From Oscillatoriales cyanobacterium (lineage in GTDB: Bacteria; Cyanobacteriota; Cyanobacteriia; Cyanobacteriales; Laspinemataceae): DNA of 64,000 nucleotides. Of this stretch, positions 63,740 to 64,000 are shown in pieces. The stretch spans positions 29,081 to 93,080 of the forward strand of contig JAABRM010000027.1 of NCBI GenBank assembly GCA_011390955.1, in the 5' to 3' direction. The first letter of the stretch is position 1, and the number at the start of each line of letters is the position of its first letter. A program made the translations under genes and the position numbers. Under the pieces are notes generated by a model. It saw only the letters and a list, made by a program, of their open reading frames with translations, was not told where the DNA came from and made no database searches.

Positions 63740-64000
63740 GACAGTGGTTGGGAGGAAAAGTTCCTGGTTGTTGGTTGTTGTTGGTTGTTGTTGGTTGTTG
63801 GTTGTTGGTTGTTGGTTGTTGGTTGTTGGTTGGTTGTTGTTGGTTGCCCGATGGCGGTTGACGGGGGGGTTGGGGGGGTTGTTGTTGGTTGCCCGATGGC
63901 GGTTGACGGGGGGGGTGGGGGGGTTGTTGTTGGTTGTTGGTTGTTGGTTGGGGAACGGGGAACGGGGAACGGGGAACAGAGTCAGGGGTAGGGTGGTCGG
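63740..64000. repeat. GTTGTTGGTTG and GGGAACG arrays at the window end
   Basis: About 75 bases of GGTTGTTG units, two 45-base copies starting GTTGCCCGATGGCGGTTGACG, more GTTGTTG, then four GGGGAAC heptamers (63950-63975). Open frames through it are repeats only. Confidence 0.85.

Noticed and set aside
63731..63991. An 86-codon frame at the window end
   Set aside because: It is a translation of GTTGTTG and GGGGAAC arrays with no protein-like composition.

Overview
The window is cyanobacterial chromosome, probably from a filamentous species. The evidence is the very high density of the HIP1 octamer GCGATCGC, cyanobacteria-restricted families (XisH, DUF3181, DUF29, the Npun_R2479-type HD protein), and intergenic DNA full of short repeats. 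No species can be named from sequence alone.

Layout. (1) 1-10.5 kb is an accessory region. It holds an xisH end, a decayed partial duplicate of the murJ locus, two PIN-domain toxin-antitoxin pairs, murJ, an FkbM methyltransferase, a nucleotidyltransferase plus DUF262 pair bracketed by direct repeats, and an ABC/OLD-like ATPase whose TOPRIM partner is frameshifted. (2) 10.6-26 kb is mostly housekeeping: DUF3181, a 2TM protein, moaC, tRNA-Arg(ACG), an MFS transporter, a polyprenyl-type glycosyltransferase with an EamA-like partner, an RND efflux pump with its adaptor, an HD metalloprotein, TspO, yidD and a phytol/dolichol-kinase-like enzyme. Two of the transporters carry in-frame short-repeat arrays in the cytoplasmic loop between their two halves. 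(3) 26-39.5 kb is a graveyard of small genes: Uma2, four DUF29 proteins, yefM-yoeB, an antitoxin-mazF pair, a higB-higA pair struck by two MITEs, other orphan or broken antitoxins, a phosphoribosyltransferase split by repeats, and an ORF-less group II intron. At least five repeat families are interleaved here. (4) 39.5-63.6 kb is one long minus-strand surface-polysaccharide cluster. Its promoter-proximal part is an ABC-2 exporter (permease and Wzt-like ATPase), then CDP-glucose synthesis (rfbF, rfbG), a 3,5-epimerase, a TylCIII-type C-methyltransferase and a reductase, pointing to a branched CDP-deoxysugar. Downstream are glycosyltransferases, an asparagine synthetase, methyltransferases, a Wzy-like polymerase and several broken genes, including a flippase C-terminal fragment.

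How it fits together. The rfb/ABC genes overlap by 1-4 bases or sit 2 bases apart, so they are almost certainly co-transcribed. A WecA-like initiating transferase at 30.4-31.4 kb and the SDR epimerase at 39.5 kb may serve the same polymer, with repeats between them. The clearest evolutionary signal is repeat activity: MITE insertion into an antitoxin gene with an exact TA duplication, palindromic and octameric repeats inserted in frame inside coding sequence, and small elements that split HIP1 sites. The best candidates for an undescribed functional system are the nucleotidyltransferase-DUF262 cassette (about 6.25-8.3 kb) and the ATPase-TOPRIM pair next to it (8.4-10.25 kb).
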